DNA of 64,000 nucleotides from JAAFIP01 sp963775085 (GCA_963775085.1 CAVZHO010000008.1:62001-126000); one strand, 5' to 3'; positions 34,414 to 43,867 are shown, counted from the stretch's first letter. Notes: generated by a model from the sequence alone, not told the origin. Numbers and translations: made by a program.

Positions 34414-35246
34414 CTAACTCTTTCCCAACTTCTTCTTCGCGCTTTCAATTTGCTTGACGCTTTGCGCGGGTATTGGCATCGCCTCGGGCATCGCGCCGCC
34501 TAGCTCCTGAATGGTTTGGCGCACTTTTTTGCCGACTTAAAATGGGTGCTGTTCGTTTGCGTTTTGCCTTGCACGTTCTCGCGCTTCAATTTTTCTTCTG
34601 CCTGTGTAGCGCGAAACAGGTTGGCCGCCAGCTCCGTGCTGCCCATGTGGTCCAAAATCTTTTGGCTTTTCTTTAAGGCTTTATTCGCGTGAATATCTTT
34701 CCCCCCCTGTCCGCCATAAAGTCTCTTGTAGCCGTGGTCTTGAAAAATGGCGCAATACCAACTGGTCTCTACACCCGCGCTCTTGCCGCTGCGGCCAAGT
34801 CCTTGTTAGGCGCAGCCAGTTCATTGCGGATGGCAAGTCGCTTGTCGTCCTCGGATAGTTGGGCAAACTTGGCTTTCTCTTGCAGCTCTTGCCGCCGCGT
34901 CTGCATCGCAAAATAGGTTTGCCCGATGGCAATCGCAGGCATGGTGGGATCGCTGTTTTGAACGATCAGGTACCAGGCATAGCGCGACAGGCGCACATCG
35001 GTAATTTCACGTTGCGCACCCGAATCAATTCGACCATATCGAGCACATCCTCGATATGGTTTGCCAAGGCCAGGCCGCTGTTTTGGCAATCTTCCCGTGC
35101 CCGCTCATCAGAGGCACAAAATGCTTTATTCAAATCCAAGACCTTACCCAGCTTGCGCGCCGACCAGTATTCGTGCCCCTCTGAATCGAGTTGTCGAATG
35201 CCCTCAACAGTAAGGTGGTGTTGATGGCGATGCGCTTTTCAGTCAT
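34414..35246 (-). pseudogene. Broken dinD (DNA damage-inducible protein D family)
   Basis: The minus strand carries all parts of a DinD-like protein, but in different frames. It opens with MTEKR in the frame of hsdS. A frame change gives EGIRQLDSEGHEYWSARKLGKVLD, then EDCQNSGLALANHIEDVLDM. Another gives REITDVRLSRYAWYLIVQNSD and GQTYFAMQTRRQELQ, ending at a stop after LAAAARARV. Further fragments read IFQDHGYKRLYGG, then KALKKSQKILDHMGSTELAANLFRATQAEEKLKR, then QTIQELGGAMPEAMPIPAQS. At least three frameshifts are needed and the region after KVLD is short. Intact DinD proteins are often encoded within type I restriction operons. Confidence 0.88.
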
Positions 35247-36455
35247 GTGAATCCTGCTGAGCATATTATAACTGTAATTAATTACAGCATCGCTGAACGC
35301 CTGATGCAGCAAAGACTTTTTCAGATCGTCCAGGGCTTGGAGTTTGCGTTGGTAGAGGGATTCGAGGCGCTGGGTTTCTTCAAATATTGCGTCAAACTTT
35401 GTCACGGCGATACGCAATACAGGTAAAGGCGGCACAGGGATCTCAAATCGGGCCAATACTTCGCCTGTGAAATGTTGAATGCCTGTACCGCTGAAGTGCT
35501 GCTTCAACATGCCGCTCTTATCTTGTGAGTACAGATAATATAAAAACCATTTATTGTGTTCTGGCTCCTGAAAGCGAACGCGGTGCAGCGCTTTTTGAAA
35601 ATAAATGGGCTCGTGTTCATCCCAAATTGCGGCGCGTCCTGGATAACCGCCTTCGCAAATCAAAACGTCACCTTTTATAGCGGTGTACTTGGCTGATTCA
35701 GTTGCTAAGAACGGCATTTGCAACAAGTCAGATAAATCAAATGCAAACCAACGAACATTAATATTCCGCAGGTAAGGCTGAAAGTCGCCTTTGTTTTTGG
35801 CCTTATCCAACATCTTGCCTAGTGAGTGCTTAGCCACCTCACTGACTTTCTTAACCTCCCACCTATCCCCCCGCTGCGAAAACACCGCCTGCAAATGACT
35901 CTCAAAAATAGCCCGAGCATTCAGCAGATTCGCCTCGCAGTTGGCGCGGGCGGTGGCGATGTGGTCAAACGCGGCGTCTAGGATGGCGACGATGCGGTGT
36001 TGTTCGGGAAGTGGAGGTAAAACAATTTCAATACTGTTGAATTTCGACTTGTTGACAATCGGCACAGTAGTTCCAGACGCCAAGGCCTCCAATTGGTCTT
36101 TGAATGCACAAGACAAGACTTGGTAAAACATGAACTCTGGCAATGCTTTACGTGGATCTGGCAGGATGGCATTGATCTGCTGATTAAATGCGACGGGCAC
36201 TGTATTTAGCCCAATCTTCCCCAAATTACCTATGCAGGATACAAGAATGGAGTTTGGCGGGAGCGTGCGGGCGACCGCTGCACCAGTCTCCGATAACCCA
36301 TCTTCAGCAGAGTCAAGTGCTACGTCGCATAGCTCTGGCGGCTTAACGAGAGGCATGTATTGCCCATAAAACTGAGCATTATTTTTAGGCGGTGTATTTC
36401 CAGTTGCAGTTGAAAATGCCGTTCCTAAGGTTGTTTTAAGCCAGTTCGCCTTCAC
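35130..36455 (-). CDS. hsdS: Type I restriction enzyme, S (specificity) subunit with extended tail
   Basis: Determines the DNA sequence recognised by the type I enzyme. The 441-residue protein has two target-recognition domains (about residues 1-150 and 200-380), each followed by a conserved helix: LPPLPEQHRIVAILDAAFDHI near 155 and VPPLPVLRIAVTKFDAIFEETQRLESLYQRKL near 345. It normally ends shortly after LKKSLLHQAFS; here the frame continues through NYSYNMLSRIH into the first 38 codons of the broken dinD. The tail is probably not functional. The start overlaps the hsdM stop by 4 bp. Confidence 0.88.
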   Translation of the reverse strand: MKANWLKTTLGTAFSTATGNTPPKNNAQFYGQYMPLVKPPELCDVALDSAEDGLSETGAAVARTLPPNSILVSCIGNLGKIGLNTVPVAFNQQINAILPDPRKALPEFMFYQVLSCAFKDQLEALASGTTVPIVNKSKFNSIEIVLPPLPEQHRIVAILDAAFDHIATARANCEANLLNARAIFESHLQAVFSQRGDRWEVKKVSEVAKHSLGKMLDKAKNKGDFQPYLRNINVRWFAFDLSDLLQMPFLATESAKYTAIKGDVLICEGGYPGRAAIWDEHEPIYFQKALHRVRFQEPEHNKWFLYYLYSQDKSGMLKQHFSGTGIQHFTGEVLARFEIPVPPLPVLRIAVTKFDAIFEETQRLESLYQRKLQALDDLKKSLLHQAFSDAVINYSYNMLSRIHMTEKRIAINTTLLLRAFDNSIQRGTNTGRRASWVRSWI

Positions 36456-37906
36456 AGCAAAGCCCGAATCGTCGCCAACACCTCAGCACTCTCCCCATCC
36501 AGCGCCGCTATCTCGTCCATGATGTCTGCCGGGCTGCGGTGGGCTACCGCTTCACCGCCATTGGGGTTTTTGACGGACAGGTCGAAGGTGGTGGGGTTGA
36601 TGGCATTGGCTTTCACACTCCAGCTTTTGGGCGAATCGGCATGCTTAGTTTGCAGGGCTACAAACTCGGCCAAATCGGCATCGTTCAGCGCATTGGTTTT
36701 GCCCATGTTGCGGCCGGGGTCGAGCTGGTAGTACCACACCTGGCGCGTGGGTGGGCCTTTTTCAAAAAACAGCACGACGGTTTTGACACCAGCGCCTAAA
36801 AAGGTGCCACCGGGGCAGTCCAGCACGGTGTGCAGGTTGCAGCTTTCCAGCAGCAGCTTGCGCAGGCTGTTTGATGCGTTGTCGGTGTTGCTTAAAAAAG
36901 TGTTTTTGATGACGATGGCGGCGCGGCCACCGGGTTTGAGCATTTTCAGGAAGTGCTGCAAAAACAAAAACGCGGTCTCGCCGGTTTTGATGTTGAAGTT
37001 GTCTTGCACCTCTTTGCGCTCTTTGCCGCCAAAGGGCGGGTTGGCTAGGACGATGTCGTAGCGGTCTTTGTCCTGCACATCGGCCAGGTTCTCGGTGAGG
37101 GTGTTGGTGTGGATGATGTTGGGCGCCTCGATGCCATGCAAAATCATGTTCATGATGGCAATCACATAGGCGAGCGACTTTTTTTCTTTGCCGTAGAAGG
37201 TGCGCTCTTGCAGGGTTTTCAGGTCAGCGGTTTTGAGGGTTTTGTTTTTGCTGAGGTAGTCAAAGGCTTCGCACAAAAAGCCTGCCGAGCCTACTGCGCC
37301 GTCATAGATGGTCTCGCCGATACGGGGCTGCAGCACTTGCACCATGGCGCGAATCAGCGGGCGCGGGGTGTAGTATTCGCCGCCGTTGCGCCCGGCGTTG
37401 CCCATATTTTTGATTTTGGCTTCGTACAGGTGCGACAGCTCGTGCTTTTCGGTTTGTGAGCGAAAGCGCAGCGCGTCGATGTGGTCAATGATCTCGCGCA
37501 GGTTGTAGCCGCTGTGGATTTTGTTTTTGATCTCGCCAAATATCTCGCCTATTTTGTAGTCCAGCGTGTTGGCGTTGCTGGCTTTTTGCTTAAAACCGTG
37601 GAGGTAGGGGAAAAGTTTTTTGTCAACAAAGTCGCGCAGGTCGTCGCCCGTTTGGGCCGCGTTGTGGTCTGGCTGGCCTTTGGCATCTTTGGGTGCGGCC
37701 CAGGTGTCCCAGCGGTAGGCGGGCTCCAGGATATAGCTGTATTTTTTGCCCTGTAGCTGGGCCTCGGTGGCTTTGTCTTGCTCCAGGCCGTCTAGAAACT
37801 TGAGGAACAGAAGCCACGAGGTCTGCTCGGTGTAGTCCAGCTCGCTGGCGCAGCCCGCCTCTTTCCACAGTACGTCGTCTATATTCTTAAAGGCTTGCTC
37901 AAACAT
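36452..37906 (-). CDS. hsdM: Type I restriction enzyme, M (methyltransferase) subunit
   Basis: An N6-adenine DNA methyltransferase that works with HsdS. The 484 residues contain the N-terminal HsdM domain (about 1-130), the SAM-binding region (GEYYTPRPLIRAMVQVLQP, DGAVGSAGFLCEA) and the catalytic motif IV NPPFGG near residue 285. The gene is first of the minus-strand operon and lies 65 bp from the purL stop. No clear terminator separates the two. Confidence 0.95.
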   Translation of the reverse strand: MFEQAFKNIDDVLWKEAGCASELDYTEQTSWLLFLKFLDGLEQDKATEAQLQGKKYSYILEPAYRWDTWAAPKDAKGQPDHNAAQTGDDLRDFVDKKLFPYLHGFKQKASNANTLDYKIGEIFGEIKNKIHSGYNLREIIDHIDALRFRSQTEKHELSHLYEAKIKNMGNAGRNGGEYYTPRPLIRAMVQVLQPRIGETIYDGAVGSAGFLCEAFDYLSKNKTLKTADLKTLQERTFYGKEKKSLAYVIAIMNMILHGIEAPNIIHTNTLTENLADVQDKDRYDIVLANPPFGGKERKEVQDNFNIKTGETAFLFLQHFLKMLKPGGRAAIVIKNTFLSNTDNASNSLRKLLLESCNLHTVLDCPGGTFLGAGVKTVVLFFEKGPPTRQVWYYQLDPGRNMGKTNALNDADLAEFVALQTKHADSPKSWSVKANAINPTTFDLSVKNPNGGEAVAHRSPADIMDEIAALDGESAEVLATIRALL

Positions 37907-37971
37907 GGGGGCGCTGTCTCATTCGTTATGGGGTCTGCCCTCGATCATACCTAGGCCAGGGGTTTGGACGT

Positions 37972-40900
37972 TCAGTTAACGGCCTTGCGCGCATTGCGCC
38001 ACAGTTGCATCCAGGCGCTGTGTTGGCTTTTGTCTTGGTCTGTCCAGCTCATTTGCACGTTGCGGAACACGCGCTCGGGGTGGGGCATCATGGCGGTGAA
38101 TCTGCCGTCTGCGGTAGTCACTGCCGTTAAGCCAGCGGGGCTGCCGTTGGGGTTGAAGGGGTATTGCTCTGTCGCTGCGCCATGGTTGTCGGTGAAGCGC
38201 ATGGCGGCGATGGCCTTGCTTGCGTTGCCGCGTTGGCTAAAGTTGGCAAAACCTTCGCCGTGGGCTACGGCGATGGGTAGGCGGCTGCCTGCCATGTCTT
38301 TGAAGAACAGGCTGGGCGAGTCGAGCACTTCAACCATCGAGAGGCGGGCTTCAAAGCGCTCGCTCTGGTTGGTGGTAAAGCGGGGCCAGGCCTGCGCGCC
38401 GGGGATGATGTCGGCCAGCTCGGCAAACATCTGGCAGCCGTTGCATACGCCCAGGCCGAAGGTGTCTGGGCGGGCGAAGAAGGCTTTGAACTGGTCGGAC
38501 AATGCGTTGTTAAACGTGATGCTGCGCGCCCAGCCGATGCCTGCGCCCAGGGTGTCGCCGTAGCTAAAACCCCCGCAGGCGACCAGGCCGGCAAAGTCTG
38601 GCAACTTGGCGCGGCCGGTTTGCAGGTCGGTCATGTGCACGTCGTAGGCCTCAAAGCCTGCCTCGGTGAAGGCGTAGGCCATCTCGAAGTGGGAGTTGAC
38701 CCCTTGCTCGCGCAGGATGGCCACTTTGGGACGCGCTTTGAGGATGGTGGGTGCTACTGAATTTGTAGCTGCTTGCGTCCAGGGGGCAAGGACTACCGCC
38801 ATATTTTGCTGTAAATTCTGGCTTAAGTGCACATGCAGGCCGGGATTGGCGGTATCGCCCGCGCCAGCGTGCTCTGCGTCGGCGCAGGCGGGGTTGTCAC
38901 GGCCTTGGGCGATCTTCCAACTGACGGCATCCCATACCTGGTACAGGTCTTGCAGTTGGGCGGCAAAGACCTTTTTGGTGTCGCGCCAGACCGTCACTTC
39001 GCCAACGCCGACCATCAGTGGGTCAGCGCTGGGCGTAGTCTGGGTGTTAGGTGTTGAAGCTGCTGCATTAACGGACGCAGCGGGCGCAGGGCGGGTCTTG
39101 CCGATGAAGTGGCTGTGCTTGCTTAAACCATGCTCGCGCAGGGTTTGCATCACCTCGTTGCGCTGTGCGGTGCGCACTTGAATGACGACCCCCAGCTCTT
39201 CGTTGAACAGGGCTTGCAGGGTCAGCTCGTCACGCCGGGCGCTCACCTGGCCGCTCCAGTTTTTGCTGTCGCCCACGTCCATGCGGCTGTCGCTGATGCC
39301 GTCGCCTTCGACCAGCAGCATGTCGATGTTGAGTGCCACGCCCACGTTGCCCGCAAAGGCCATTTCGCACACCGTGGCGATCAGGCCGCCGTCGCCCTTG
39401 TCGTGGTAGGCGAGGATTTTGCCTTGCGCGCGCAGGGTGTTGATGGCGCTGACCAGGTTGATGAGGTCTTTGGCATCATTCAGGTCGGGCGTGGTCTGGC
39501 CTTCCTGGTCCAGCACCTGGGCCAGCACGCTGCCCGCCATGCGTTTGTGGCCCTGGGCCAGGTCGATGAAGACCAGCGTCGTGTCTGCTTCGGCGCGGTT
39601 GAGCTGCGGGGTCAGGGTGCCGCGTACATCGCCCAACGACGCGAAGGCGCTGATGATGAGCGAGACCGGGGAGGTGACTTTGTGCTGCTGCTTTGCCTCG
39701 TCCGTCCACTGCGTACGCATGGATAGCGAGTCTTTTCCCACGGGGATGCTGATGTTCAGCGCCGGGCACAGCTCCATGCCGACGGCTTTCACGGTGGCGT
39801 ACAAAGCGGCATCTTCACCCGCCTCGCCGCAAGCGGCCATCCAGTTGGCGCTGAGTTTGACTCTGCTGAGTTCGATCGGCGCGGCCAGCAGGTTGGTAAT
39901 GGCTTCGGCCACCGCCATACGGCCCGAGGCGGGGGCGTTGAAGATGGCCAACGGCGTGCGCTCGCCCATGGCCATGGCCTCACCGGCAAAGCCCGCGTAG
40001 TCGGCCAGGGTCACGGCGCAGTCGGCCACCGGCACCTGCCAGGGTCCGACCATCTGGTCGCGGTGCGTCAGGCCCCCCACCGTGCGGTCGCCGATGGTGA
40101 TGAGGAAGCGTTTGCTGGCGACGGTGGGGTGGCTGAGTACCTTGATGACGCTGCTTTGCAGGTCTACGCCGGTGAGATCTATTGCCTTGAATTCACGTTT
40201 CAACGTCTTCACATCGCGGTGCATTTTGGGTGTCTTGCCCAGTAGCACGTTCATCGGCATATCTACCGCGTAAGGGCCTACTGCGCGAGCGGGGGGCGTT
40301 GTTGCGCGGTGCTCGGAATCCTCATGGACTTGCATGTCCATTCCGGTTCCTGCGCTCCGTGCGCCTAGCCCGCCGTCCGCTCGCGACGGCTCCGACAGAT
40401 CGGCAACTACCAAATTTTTCTCATCGGTCGTCACCCCCACCACCGCAAACGGGCAGCGCTCACGCTCACAAAAGCTTTTGAACAATTCCAGCGACTCGGG
40501 CGCAATTGCCATCACGTAGCGCTCCTGGCTTTCGTTGCACCAAATCTCTTTGGCGGCCAGGCCGCTTTCTTCCAGCGGAATGGCGGACAAGTCAAAGCGC
40601 GCGCCACGGCCTGCGTCGTTCACCAATTCGGGGAAGGCATTACTCAGGCCGCCTGCACCTACATCGTGAATAGCGAGAATAGGATTCGCTGTGCCGAGCT
40701 GCCAGCACTGGTTAATCACCTCTTGCGCACGCCGCTCGATCTCGGGGTTGCCGCGCTGCACCGAGTCAAAGTCGAGCGACGCGGCGTTGGTGCCCGAGGC
40801 CATCGAGCTGGCCGCGCTGCCGCCCATGCCAATGCGCATGCCGGGGCCGCCGAGTTGAATCAGCAAGCTGCCCGCAGGGAACTCGATCTTGTGCGTGAGC

Positions 40901-42192
40901 TGGGCATCAATCGTGCCGATCCCGCCCGCAATCATGATGGGCTTGTGGTAGCCCCAGCGCTGGCCGGCAATGGTTTGCTCAAAGGCGCGGAAATAGCCGT
41001 TCAAATTGGGACGGCCAAACTCGTTATTGAACGCGGCTGCGCCCAGCGGGCCCTCGGTCATGATCTGCCAGGGGGTGGCTAGGTGGCTCGGAAAACTGGC
41101 GGAATTTAAATTGGATCTGACCCCATTTAAATCCGACACGGTAAAACCGGCCAAGCCCGCCTTGGGTTTGGCACCGCGCCCGGTGGCACCTTCGTCGCGG
41201 ATCTCGCCGCCCGCGCCGGTGCTGGCACCGGGGAAGGGGCTGATGGCGGTGGGATGGTTGTGGGTTTCCACCTTCATCAGCACATGCCGCAGGGTGCTAT
41301 GTTTTTCATAGCTGCTTACGTCCATATGACGGGGACTACGGGCATAAAATGCCTCTGAAATGCCGCCCTCCATGATGGAAGAGTTGTCCGAATACGCCAC
41401 AACGGTGTGCTGCGGTGCCAGCGCGTGGGTGTTGCGGATCATGCCGAACAGGCTCTTGTCTTGGCGGGTGCCATCCACCGTGAATTGGGCGTTGAAAATT
41501 TTGTGGCGGCAGTGCTCGCTGTTGGCCTGGGCAAACATCATCAGCTCGACATCGGTGGGGTTGCGTTGCAGGCCGGTAAAGGCTTCCTGCAGGTAGTCCA
41601 TTTCGTCGTCGGCCAGAGCCAGGCCGAATGCTTTGTTGGCCTGCTCCAGTGCGGCGCGGCCTTGGCCCAGCACGTCCACCTGCTGCATGGGCGCGGCGTG
41701 CAGCGGGGTAAACAGGGCGCGGGGTGCGTCGGCCTCAAAGGCCACCGACTCGGTCATGCGGTCATGCAAGAGGGCGGCCAGCGCAGTGCGCTGCTCGCTC
41801 TTGAGAACCGCTTTGCCCAGCAGCGGGGCCTTGAGGGCAAAGCGGTAGTGCAGGGCGCGCTCGACCCGGTGGATGGCCAGGCCGCAGTTGCGCGCAATGT
41901 CGCTGGCTTTGGAGGCCCAGGGGGACACGGTGCCCAGGCGCGGCATGACGACGATCAGCTCGCCAGCACTGGGCGCCGCGCTCTCGCCATAGGTCAGCAG
42001 TGCTTGCAGTTTGGCCTGCATATCCGCATCGGGCGCACTATCGGTTTGCACCCAATGCACCCACTGGCTGGCCACAGCGGTGACCTGCGGGGCAAGTTGC
42101 TGGGCTTGCGCCAGCAATAGAGCCGTTTTGGTGGATGAGAGCGCACGGCCCCCTGGAAAAGTCGAAATGAGGGGGGTGTGTGGTGCAGTCAC
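37972..42192 (-). CDS. purL: Phosphoribosylformylglycinamidine synthase with several inserted segments
   Basis: Large-type FGAM synthase of purine synthesis, which amidates FGAR with glutamine and ATP. It starts with GTG (complement at 42190-42192) and ends with a glutamine amidotransferase domain (LVACGGFSYGDTLGAGIGWARS; nucleophile Cys in GLGVCNGCQM; His in VAHGEGFANF). The ATP region has MKVETHNHPTAISPFPGASTGAGGEIRD split over residues about 300-330. At 1406 residues it is about 100 longer than usual. The excess maps to repeat-derived segments: C30 at residues about 278-299 and 1131-1147, a GGGGTCAGATCC-type palindrome at about 353-363, and another palindromic stretch at about 600-640. Catalytic motifs are untouched. 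Confidence 0.94.
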   Translation of the reverse strand: MTAPHTPLISTFPGGRALSSTKTALLLAQAQQLAPQVTAVASQWVHWVQTDSAPDADMQAKLQALLTYGESAAPSAGELIVVMPRLGTVSPWASKASDIARNCGLAIHRVERALHYRFALKAPLLGKAVLKSEQRTALAALLHDRMTESVAFEADAPRALFTPLHAAPMQQVDVLGQGRAALEQANKAFGLALADDEMDYLQEAFTGLQRNPTDVELMMFAQANSEHCRHKIFNAQFTVDGTRQDKSLFGMIRNTHALAPQHTVVAYSDNSSIMEGGISEAFYARSPRHMDVSSYEKHSTLRHVLMKVETHNHPTAISPFPGASTGAGGEIRDEGATGRGAKPKAGLAGFTVSDLNGVRSNLNSASFPSHLATPWQIMTEGPLGAAAFNNEFGRPNLNGYFRAFEQTIAGQRWGYHKPIMIAGGIGTIDAQLTHKIEFPAGSLLIQLGGPGMRIGMGGSAASSMASGTNAASLDFDSVQRGNPEIERRAQEVINQCWQLGTANPILAIHDVGAGGLSNAFPELVNDAGRGARFDLSAIPLEESGLAAKEIWCNESQERYVMAIAPESLELFKSFCERERCPFAVVGVTTDEKNLVVADLSEPSRADGGLGARSAGTGMDMQVHEDSEHRATTPPARAVGPYAVDMPMNVLLGKTPKMHRDVKTLKREFKAIDLTGVDLQSSVIKVLSHPTVASKRFLITIGDRTVGGLTHRDQMVGPWQVPVADCAVTLADYAGFAGEAMAMGERTPLAIFNAPASGRMAVAEAITNLLAAPIELSRVKLSANWMAACGEAGEDAALYATVKAVGMELCPALNISIPVGKDSLSMRTQWTDEAKQQHKVTSPVSLIISAFASLGDVRGTLTPQLNRAEADTTLVFIDLAQGHKRMAGSVLAQVLDQEGQTTPDLNDAKDLINLVSAINTLRAQGKILAYHDKGDGGLIATVCEMAFAGNVGVALNIDMLLVEGDGISDSRMDVGDSKNWSGQVSARRDELTLQALFNEELGVVIQVRTAQRNEVMQTLREHGLSKHSHFIGKTRPAPAASVNAAASTPNTQTTPSADPLMVGVGEVTVWRDTKKVFAAQLQDLYQVWDAVSWKIAQGRDNPACADAEHAGAGDTANPGLHVHLSQNLQQNMAVVLAPWTQAATNSVAPTILKARPKVAILREQGVNSHFEMAYAFTEAGFEAYDVHMTDLQTGRAKLPDFAGLVACGGFSYGDTLGAGIGWARSITFNNALSDQFKAFFARPDTFGLGVCNGCQMFAELADIIPGAQAWPRFTTNQSERFEARLSMVEVLDSPSLFFKDMAGSRLPIAVAHGEGFANFSQRGNASKAIAAMRFTDNHGAATEQYPFNPNGSPAGLTAVTTADGRFTAMMPHPERVFRNVQMSWTDQDKSQHSAWMQLWRNARKAVN
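38751..38800 (-). repeat. C30 repeat copy 11, in purL before the glutaminase domain
   Basis: In gene sense: GTAGTCC, nine bases, GGACGCAAGCAGCTACAAATTCAGTAGC in order. It is read as AVVLAPWTQAATNSVAP, the VVPxxRTQAA frame. TAA is changed to CAA. Confidence 0.88.
40315..40344. repeat. Palindrome embedded in purL
   Basis: GGAAT and ATTCC flank an inner ATGGAC-TTGCAT-GTCCAT hairpin. It lies in a stretch (about 40265-40400) that encodes residues with no counterpart in the PurL proteins I remember (SRADGGLGARSAGTGMD). A foreign palindromic element is likely, of a different family from C30. Confidence 0.55.
41103..41132. repeat. GGGGTCAGATCC-type palindrome embedded in purL
   Basis: ATTTAAATTGGATC pairs with GACCCCATTTAAAT with two mismatches around a single base. 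It is translated in gene sense as part of NGVRSNLNSASF. Palindromes built on GGGGTCAGACCCC are a known style of proteobacterial repeat. Confidence 0.6.
41296..41360 (-). repeat. C30 repeat copy 12, in purL near the ATP-binding region
   Basis: One of the longest copies. In gene sense it runs from CAGAGGCATTTTATGCCCGTAGTCC through nine bases and GGACGTAAGCAGCTATG to ACATAGC. It is read in a different frame from the others (ARSPRHMDVSSYEKHS), in which the TAA is not a stop; the TAA is kept. Confidence 0.9.
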
Positions 42193-42304
42193 TGGGCGGT
42201 CGCTTTGAATCTCTGACCCTCACAAGACATGGAGGAGCCGTGGTCGGTGGGACAATGTACGTGAAAACCCTAGATTGTACGGGGTATGAGAATATTGCTG
42301 AGTT

Positions 42305-43867
42305 GTGACCACCCCCTTATTTAGTACCCCCGACCTTCGTGCCGCACGCACCCGACCTGGTGTGTGGTTGGCGGTGTTGGTGCTGCATTTGGTATTACTC
42401 TGGGTGGCTAACTTGTACTGGCCATTGCAAGTGGCCGTCCGCGCCATGGTGGTGCAGATCTTTCGCAGTGAGACCAAGGTCCCCACCAGCACAGCCACAA
42501 GCAACCCGGCCACAGTACAGGAGGAGGTGCAGCGCGGCATCAGCGCCCGCCGCGCCCTGGGCACGGCGGAGCAGCTAAGCCTGCCGCCCTGGGTAGCGCA
42601 GCAAAGCACCCCCTTGCAAGTGACGCAGCAAATGGCCGCGATCGAGCCTGCCCGCTCCCGCTCGGCGGCGCGCCGTGCCCGACTGAAGGCGCTAGAGCTG
42701 GCCCGCCAGCGTGAGGAGCCGGCGCGCGAGGTGGTGCAACCCGCCGTGCAGCCGCAGCCAAGACAGCCCGAACCGGTAGTGGCGCAAGCACCAGCGCCAG
42801 CCCTCGCCCCAACGCCGCAGCCGGCACCTGTGCCCGCGCCGCTGCCTGCTCCTGCCCCCGCGCCATTGCCTACGCCACCGATACCCGCACCCGTTCCGGC
42901 TCCCGCGCCAGCGCCACCAGTCATTCCAGTCCCTGTGCCAGCTCCCGCCCCAGTCCCGGCACCAGCCCCTGCGCCCATCCCGGTTCCGCCTGCGCCCATT
43001 CCAACGCCCCCCGCACCTGCCCCTGCGCCCGCGCCCGTACCTGTGCCAGTTCCAGCGTCTGCACCTGAGCCGAAACCTGAGCCGAAACCTGAGCCGAAAC
43101 CTGAGCCGAAACCTGAGCCCACCCCGGCGCCCATTCCTGCATCCGTACCCGTACCCGTTCCAGCACCCAGTCCAGTACCTCAACCCGCCCCCGCTCCACC
43201 TCCACCCCCCCCTGCGCGCGCCGTGGTCGCTGAAACGCCTGCACCGCCGGCCCCCGCTGTTGCCCCGAGCCCACCCCCCTCTGCCTCTGCACCCACACCA
43301 GCGCCGGTACCGCAAGCTACCGCCCCCACTGCACCCAGCGCCCCAGTGGCCAGCCCACCCGCGAGCCCAGCGGTGGGTGCGTCCAGCGTGCCTACACCGG
43401 CTTCCGGCGCAGGTCCCACCTCTGGCAGTACGGCCGGTGCGGCTACCGGGGCTACCACGGGCAGTCCATCCGGCAGCCCATCCGGCAGCCCCAGCGGGGT
43501 GCCAGGTGCTACCGGCACGGGCTCGGGCTGGGGCAGCGCGGGCAGTGCCGGCACTGCCGGTTTGCCAGCGCCACGCAATGCGGCCAGTGCCCCTGGCGCA
43601 GACGCACCCCGTGCCCCGCTGGACCTGCGCCTGCCACGCACCCAGCCCGTCTACCCTTACCGCCCCCCTTTGGCCACGCCCAACCGCAGCCTGGCCGAGA
43701 TGGCCAACGAACAACTGCGGCGCAAGCCGCGCGACGCGCTGGCCGAGGGCATGGACAGTGCAGGCAACGTAGACTGCCTTAAAGTCAACCCCGACGGAAC
43801 CTACCAAGGCCTGCTGGCCATCGGCCCCTTACTATTACGTGCCATAGAGGAGAAATGTAAAAAATGA
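42305..43867 (+). CDS. TonB-like proline/alanine-rich energy transducer
   Basis: A 520-residue protein starting with GTG. One N-terminal membrane helix (VWLAVLVLHLVLLWVANLYW) is followed by about 350 residues of Pro/Ala/Val-rich linker able to span the periplasm, including a tandem EPKP repeat (five units near 43065-43115) and SGSP repeats near 43475. A small C-terminal domain (LDLRLPRTQPVYPYRPPL to AIGPLLLRAIEEKCKK) does not look like a standard TonB domain. The exbB start overlaps its stop by 4 bp, so it very probably works with ExbBD. The partner outer-membrane receptor is unknown. Long open frames on the other strand are an effect of the biased composition. Confidence 0.75.
   Translation: MTTPLFSTPDLRAARTRPGVWLAVLVLHLVLLWVANLYWPLQVAVRAMVVQIFRSETKVPTSTATSNPATVQEEVQRGISARRALGTAEQLSLPPWVAQQSTPLQVTQQMAAIEPARSRSAARRARLKALELARQREEPAREVVQPAVQPQPRQPEPVVAQAPAPALAPTPQPAPVPAPLPAPAPAPLPTPPIPAPVPAPAPAPPVIPVPVPAPAPVPAPAPAPIPVPPAPIPTPPAPAPAPAPVPVPVPASAPEPKPEPKPEPKPEPKPEPTPAPIPASVPVPVPAPSPVPQPAPAPPPPPPARAVVAETPAPPAPAVAPSPPPSASAPTPAPVPQATAPTAPSAPVASPPASPAVGASSVPTPASGAGPTSGSTAGAATGATTGSPSGSPSGSPSGVPGATGTGSGWGSAGSAGTAGLPAPRNAASAPGADAPRAPLDLRLPRTQPVYPYRPPLATPNRSLAEMANEQLRRKPRDALAEGMDSAGNVDCLKVNPDGTYQGLLAIGPLLLRAIEEKCKK
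43060..43120 (+). repeat. Tandem EPKP-coding repeat in the TonB-like gene
   Basis: The unit CCTGAGCCGAAA is repeated about four and a half times head to tail with almost no variation, encoding EPKP units. Near-identity at the nucleotide level suggests recent slippage and length variation between strains. Confidence 0.85.

Noticed and set aside
42692..43807. Long open frames on the minus strand across the TonB-like gene (370 codons)
   Set aside because: They arise from the Pro/Ala/Val-rich, high-GC composition. They translate to Arg/Gly/Trp-rich low-complexity sequence with no start signal.
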